This document shows, piece by piece, positions 59,940 to 64,000 of a DNA stretch of 64,000 nt; the stretch's first letter is position 1; every line of letters begins with the position of its first letter. The notes below the pieces were generated by a model. It had not been told where the DNA came from and ran no database searches. It worked only from the letters and a program-made list of their open reading frames with translations. The position numbers and the translations under genes were made by a program. Source of the DNA: Anaeramoeba flamelloides (taxonomy: Eukaryota; Metamonada; Anaeramoebidae); NCBI GenBank assembly GCA_027625915.1, contig JANTQA010000048.1:5332001-5396000 (forward strand), given 5' to 3'.

Positions 59940-61213
59940 CTAAAAGAATTGTTCTAAAAAAGAATTCAAATCCATTTTTAGAGTAGAGTGATTTATTTTT
60001 TGAAATTTATTTTTATTGTTACGCTTCAAATAATGGATAAAAAGCTTTACAATAAATTTCTTCATTTCTTTTCTTCTCTTTTTGTTTTTCAAATTTTCTT
60101 CAAAATAATACATGAATCTAACCTTAAAGGCATATAACAGCATAAAGAAATGTATAAAAAAATATAGACTACTTTGTGACATACAATAAAAAAAAATATA
60201 AAAGGTACGATAAAATAGTATGAAACTAAACTAGAGAAAGGAATTTACCTTGTATGGTTTTTCACTTGCTTTTACGATTGTATTATCTAAACTTTCTAAA
60301 TATTTTTGAATAATTTTCAGAGCGTCGTCTGGTTCTGTTGAAGTTGTGAAATGTGTATAGCTTTTGAGTTGATCTCTTGGATTAGATTTTACCAGTCTGC
60401 CTACATCAAATGACCCACTCATTCCAATCAAATCAAATGCATTTAAACTAATGAAATATTTATAAAAAATCGTCAATTTTTATTGTGGTTATTGTTTTAA
60501 ATAATAATTTAATAGGGGAGGATTTATTTATTAAACCCCAACAATAAATAAAGAAATAAAGAAAGAAACAATCGAATACATACACTTGTGTTTTCCCTTC
60601 TTTCCCTTCTTTCTCTTCTTTCCCTTTTTGTTCAAGTTTTCTGCCACTTTCTTTAACTAGGTTTCCAGAAAATAATTTTTTTTTAGAAAACCTTCTTGAC
60701 GGCATATTTAATGAGCGAAGATCACTATAATAAAAATTAAAACAAAAATAAATCAACAAATCGTTATAATACAGTTTTTAAGTAAAAGATTCCAAAAATT
60801 AAAACCATAGCAGTTGCAAATTTTTGTGAAAATTCGCAAAAAAAAAAAAAACAAATAAAACAGATTATTTCTCCAACTTAAATCTCTTTGAAGCACATAA
60901 TTTTTTTCAAAATTTTGGACTTGAAACTTAATCACTCGATTATTAACCCTAATGTTAATTCAATTTTCCAAGTTGTTTGTAGATCAGAAATCAAGAAAAA
61001 TAAATTTTTTAAGTCAAAAACAAACACCCATTCAAAGCAAAAACAAGTAAATTCAAAAGCAAACTATTTTTGAGAAGAAAAAAGTAATTCATCATCTAAT
61101 TTCAAATGATTATATTAAATTCTTTTTTGAAGAAAAGTTAATTTCTTACCTGAGTTCATTTTTCTCTTTTCGGGTCTATTGTTGATTAAAAAAGTTGGAT
61201 TTTTTTTTTCCAT
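59940..61213 (-). CDS. NAF/KA1-type regulatory protein without a visible kinase domain
   Basis: Spliced minus-strand gene. Supported exons are 60,584-60,724, 60,249-60,447 and 59,940-60,122, joined by gtatgt...attag and gtaaat...ttaag in matching phases, ending with TAG. They encode a basic linker, then LNAFDLIGMSGSFDVGRL, KSYTHFTT, EPDDALKIIQKYLESL, KPYKVRFMYYF and FIVKLFIHYL...LNSFLEQFF. This follows the C-terminus of CBL-interacting kinases (CIPK/SnRK3). The NAF motif there binds calcineurin-B-like sensors, and a KA1-fold domain follows. A likely first exon is 61,150-61,213 (MEKKNPTFLINNRPEKRKMNS, gtaaga donor). Its phase does not fit the next exon directly, so a small exon of 3n+1 nt is missing. 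One candidate is the 22 nt at 60,862-60,883. With it the protein would be 202 residues, all outside a kinase domain. If the first exon is wrong, kinase exons could lie further upstream, but I see none. Confidence 0.68.
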
Positions 61214-61924
61214 TTGTTTGAAATAAATTGTTCTTTTAGAAAATGAACATGATAAAAAACAGTCTTTGTGATAATAGGGAATCATATTTATCACACACTT
61301 AATGGAGTATCAGGATTTCTTTTTAAACATTATCAGCAATAATAACAAGGTATTCTTGAATTATTGGGAATTAAGGTGTTCTTACAATTAACATCATAAC
61401 CATTCACAGAACTTATGGGTCGAGTCAGTACGGTGAAAAATAATTTTTTGAAATGGATTAAAAAAAAAATTTTTAGTAATTTTTATGAGTATCTAATACC
61501 AATCAAAAACCTAATCAACTTGTGATGTACAGATCAATCTTCAAAAAATCAACAATAAAAAATAAGGACATTTTTAGAAAAAAAGTAGCCAAAGAGTGAC
61601 ACCCAATGTCCAATTCAAATCGTTAGAATATATAATTTTGAAAGCAACTGTGTTAGTTTTGAAGTGTCAATCTTTGGTGTTTTTTGAGATCTCGAAGATT
61701 TTTTTTTTTCATTTTTTTCATTTCTTAAAAGAGTTATTTTTATATCAAAAGAATGTTACAAAATCCTTACTCTGTCAAATTTGGAGGGTAACTAAATAAC
61801 CACAAATTGTATTAAATCGAATTAAATCGATTGTGTTGGTTTTGTACTCAAAGAAAATAATTTCTTCCAAATTGAAGAAATTTAAACCATTTGGAAATAT
61901 AAAATAAGAAAAATATTTTTTATT
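61214..61924. other. Intergenic DNA
   Basis: It would contain the promoter of the NAF/KA1 gene. No gene, kinase motif or confident repeat is seen on either strand. Confidence 0.4.
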
Positions 61925-62330
61925 TTTTTCCAGTTTTTCCCTAGCCTGATTTCCTTTATATTGGGAAGAAGAGCTACAAAGGAAAAAGATCAAGTGGTTA
62001 CTTGCTAATAATGAGACACTTAAACACGAAAGTATGATCTACTTGAAAATAAAAACTAAAAAGCAAAGGCTAAAAATGATCAAAGGTTAAAAGCAAATAA
62101 GATCAGAAAAAAAAAAGAAATTACAACAATTAAACAACAATCCCCAAACGAACATTTAGTGATCAATTATCAAATTAAATTAAATTAATCAAAAAAAGTA
62201 TTGTTTGTGATTTTGAGTGTTCTTAATTAAAGATAGAATTGTTTTTTTTTTTTTTTTGATTTTTTACCAATTGCTTCTTATTAACCCTTTTTAAATTTTT
62301 TCTTTTTCTTTTTTCCTTTTTTCTTTTCAA
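61925..62330 (-). repeat. Right copy of the 415-bp inverted repeat
   Basis: Reverse-complement partner of 1-415. Shared blocks on this strand include 'aaaaagatcaagtggttact', 'ggctaaaaatgatcaaagg' and 'agtgatcaattatcaaatt'. Confidence 0.8.
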
Positions 62331-62384
62331 TTTTTTGTTTTTATTTTTTAAATATCAAAAAAAATTGGGTATGTCTTTTCCTTG

Positions 62385-62490
62385 AACAATCGTGAAATCT
62401 ATGATTTTACGTTTAAATTACATTTGAGGGAATTTAAATAAAAGGAGATTTAGAGTGTAATTTATACCTTTTCAATAATAAAAAAGAAAA
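62385..62490 (+). mobile_element. Extreme 3' end of a LINE
   Basis: Matches the 3' end of the 24.5-kb LINE: 'aatcgtgaaatctatgattt', then 'agagtgtaat' and 'ttcaataata' before an A-rich tail. It encodes NNREIYDFTFK, parallel to NNREIYDFTLK there. Only about 100 bp survive, a typical 5'-truncated LINE copy. Confidence 0.7.
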
Positions 62491-64000
62491 ATAAGATTTT
62501 TTTTTTAAAAATTTGATTTTTTCGATTTGAGAATGCGTTTTCAACTTTTTTTTTGTTGACATTTTTTCAGATTCTTATCCTGGGAATTTTTTTTTGGTTA
62601 TTTGATTTTTTTCATTAGATCAAATGTAACTTTTTTTATGAATTATATTTTTTGCAGTTGTATATAATCATCTGAATTTTTTTTTTTTTGATTTGAATTT
62701 TGTCAATCAAATGAAGCGAAATTTCACACTACCCTTTTTAGTGCCAATTCCCTCATTTGGTATGGGGTAAATACACGGTGAGTGGCTTGAGCCTTACATC
62801 TTTTAGCAATTCAAACAAAAAATCAATATTATGAATTGTTTTCTGAAATATCAATCCATAAATTATCTTTAGGCTAGGGGATTAACATTTTTAAAGGAAA
62901 TAATACAAAGCGAATCCCACTTCAAAGAAAAATCCTTATGTTTTTAACGATAAAGATTTAAATATAGGTATGGCTAATCAACAAACCATGTTTGTTGTAT
63001 AATTAACATTATTATAATGTTTAAATATTTTTTTTTTAAGATTTGCAATCTTGTTTTGATTTTTCATTTTGATTTGTTACATTCATAGCAATATGCTTTT
63101 TTTTGGAACTTGTTTAATTTTTGGATTTGAAAAAAGGTTAAAAATCTAAATAAAAATAATTTCATTAAAAAGGTTATAGACATATAAGAATTTATTTTTT
63201 TTCTGAGTTTGTTTAACAAGATCTCTTTGACTTTCATATCAAAGAGTCAAAACTTCAACATTTACACAAACATTTTTTTAGTTTTATGGTAAAACATTTA
63301 TTCTGAAAAAAATAAATTAAAAATTTTCATTTCCAATTCGTAAGAGGATCAAAAAAGTAAATAATAAAACCTTGGGAAAGACTCTTTAATTCATTCAAAA
63401 TTTGTTTTTAAAACTCAAAATATTGAAAAAGTGTGTGTCAATTTTCCTGAATGTAAAATTTTTTGAGAGTAAACACACTATTTTTTAAAAATTAAATTGC
63501 ATTGTGAGTTATTTTCAAAAACATTAAAAGGCCATTAGACTAAAAAAAAATTCAGGCCAATTTAAAATCCACTCATTTTGATATTAAAAAATCTTTTTAA
63601 ATTTCTCAAAATTTTTTGAAAAATTATAAAAGAGGATTATTACTTTTTTCTTTAAAATTTCGATAATTTTGAAAATCACAGAAATCACAGAAGAAAATAA
63701 TTTTGAATTATCATAAACTTCAAACATTTAACCATACTCGGTAAGTGTCTAACCCTTGACAAATCAAATTAATATTCAATTTGAAGTAAAATCCTGAAAA
63801 GTAAAAATTCTAAAAAAAAGGTATTCAATTAATCAAAAACAAAATATACCAAAAGTCTATCTTTGATTTTGAGTTGGAGTTTCTAAATTTTTATTATTTT
63901 TTAATGACCATTTTCGCTAGAAGATGCGGATTTTGAACCTGGGATATTCTCGTTAAAAATATATCGTTTAATCCGCGTTTTAACATGACTTGTTGTCTTG
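62491..64000. other. Gene-free DNA to the window end
   Basis: No gene is supported. Two less AT-rich islands occur at about 62,705-62,800 and 63,900-64,000; the latter may be the edge of a gene beyond the window. A 51-nt stem at 63,926-63,976 was considered and rejected as a tRNA. Confidence 0.4.

Noticed and set aside
60255-60447. Assigning the KA1-like gene to Chk1 or AMPK rather than to CIPK
   Set aside because: The LNAFDLI motif followed by a basic linker and YTHFTT fits the NAF-KA1 order of CIPKs better, though all these tails share the KA1 fold.
60840-60935. Peptide VLQRDLSWRNNL on the minus strand, like a kinase catalytic loop (HRDLxxRN)
   Set aside because: The His is replaced, no Gly loop, VAIK or DFG is found nearby, and the frame runs into T-rich DNA at once.
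63926-63976. Possible tRNA: 7-bp stem (gcggatt / aatccgc) with a GGTTCA-like loop on the minus strand
   Set aside because: Only 51 nt between the stem ends. The T-loop-like string has an extra A and no 5-bp T stem, and there is no D or anticodon arm.
1-64000. CRISPR arrays, rRNA operons, LTR or other virus-like elements
   Set aside because: I saw no regularly spaced repeats, rRNA-like text, long terminal repeats, integrase, protease, capsid or envelope-like genes on either strand.
1-64000. Assigning the DNA to Dictyostelium because of its Asn runs and AT richness
   Set aside because: Intergenic spaces of several kb, many MITEs and the dominance of KEKE over Gln runs fit that genus poorly. 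No marker gene here settles the species.

Overview
The window is nuclear DNA from an AT-rich protist. Genes have GT-AG introns, all the clear CDS ends use standard stop codons, and the proteins carry long Asn, Lys-Glu, Glu and Asp runs. The abundant KEKE and EEE tracts, sparse genes and large ankyrin and BEACH-type proteins suggest an amoeboid protist. Anaeramoeba is my best guess; a dictyostelid-like amoeba fits less well because the genes are so far apart. This placement is an inference from style, not from a marker gene.

Layout. 1-2,064: a 415-bp repeat whose inverted copy lies at 61.9-62.3 kb, a hairpin cluster, and AT microsatellites. 2,065-6,200 (+): VPS8 homologue (CORVET tether), incomplete at its 5' end. 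6.2-11.9 kb: a desert with miniature inverted-repeat elements. 11,910-21,314 (+): a 3,024-residue protein in three exons, matching the N-terminal half of BEACH-family scaffolds but stopping where PH-BEACH-WD40 should begin. 23.5 kb (+): a small secreted Lys-rich protein. 24.5-26.9 kb (-): a decayed LINE split by a hairpin cluster. 28,451-31,030 (-): an ankyrin protein lying between two copies of one MITE family. 32-36.6 kb: MITEs and a third hairpin cluster. 36,664-37,371 (-): a type I membrane protein. 37.5-42.2 kb: repeats, including a MITE inserted inside another MITE. 42,272-44,978 (-): an unrecognised protein with a duplicated ~210-residue domain. 45-50.4 kb: nested repeats. 50,410-51,111 (+): eIF5A in three exons, the middle one a 21-nt microexon ending on the hypusine lysine. 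51.5-59.5 kb: nested repeats and a LINE fragment. 59,940-61,213 (-): a spliced gene with a CIPK-like NAF motif and KA1-like tail but no visible kinase domain. 61.2-64 kb: repeats and no recognisable gene.

VPS8 and the BEACH-like protein are both large endolysosomal trafficking scaffolds on the same strand. Otherwise the genes look functionally unrelated. Much of the intergenic DNA can be sorted into a few inverted-repeat families (named A, B, C, F, G, H, I, J, K here), most with TA target duplications, plus longer dispersed repeats (L, M, N). I saw no rRNA, tRNA, CRISPR array, retroviral/LTR element or other virus-like element. Repeat boundaries were matched by eye and are approximate to a few bases, or tens of bases where marked.
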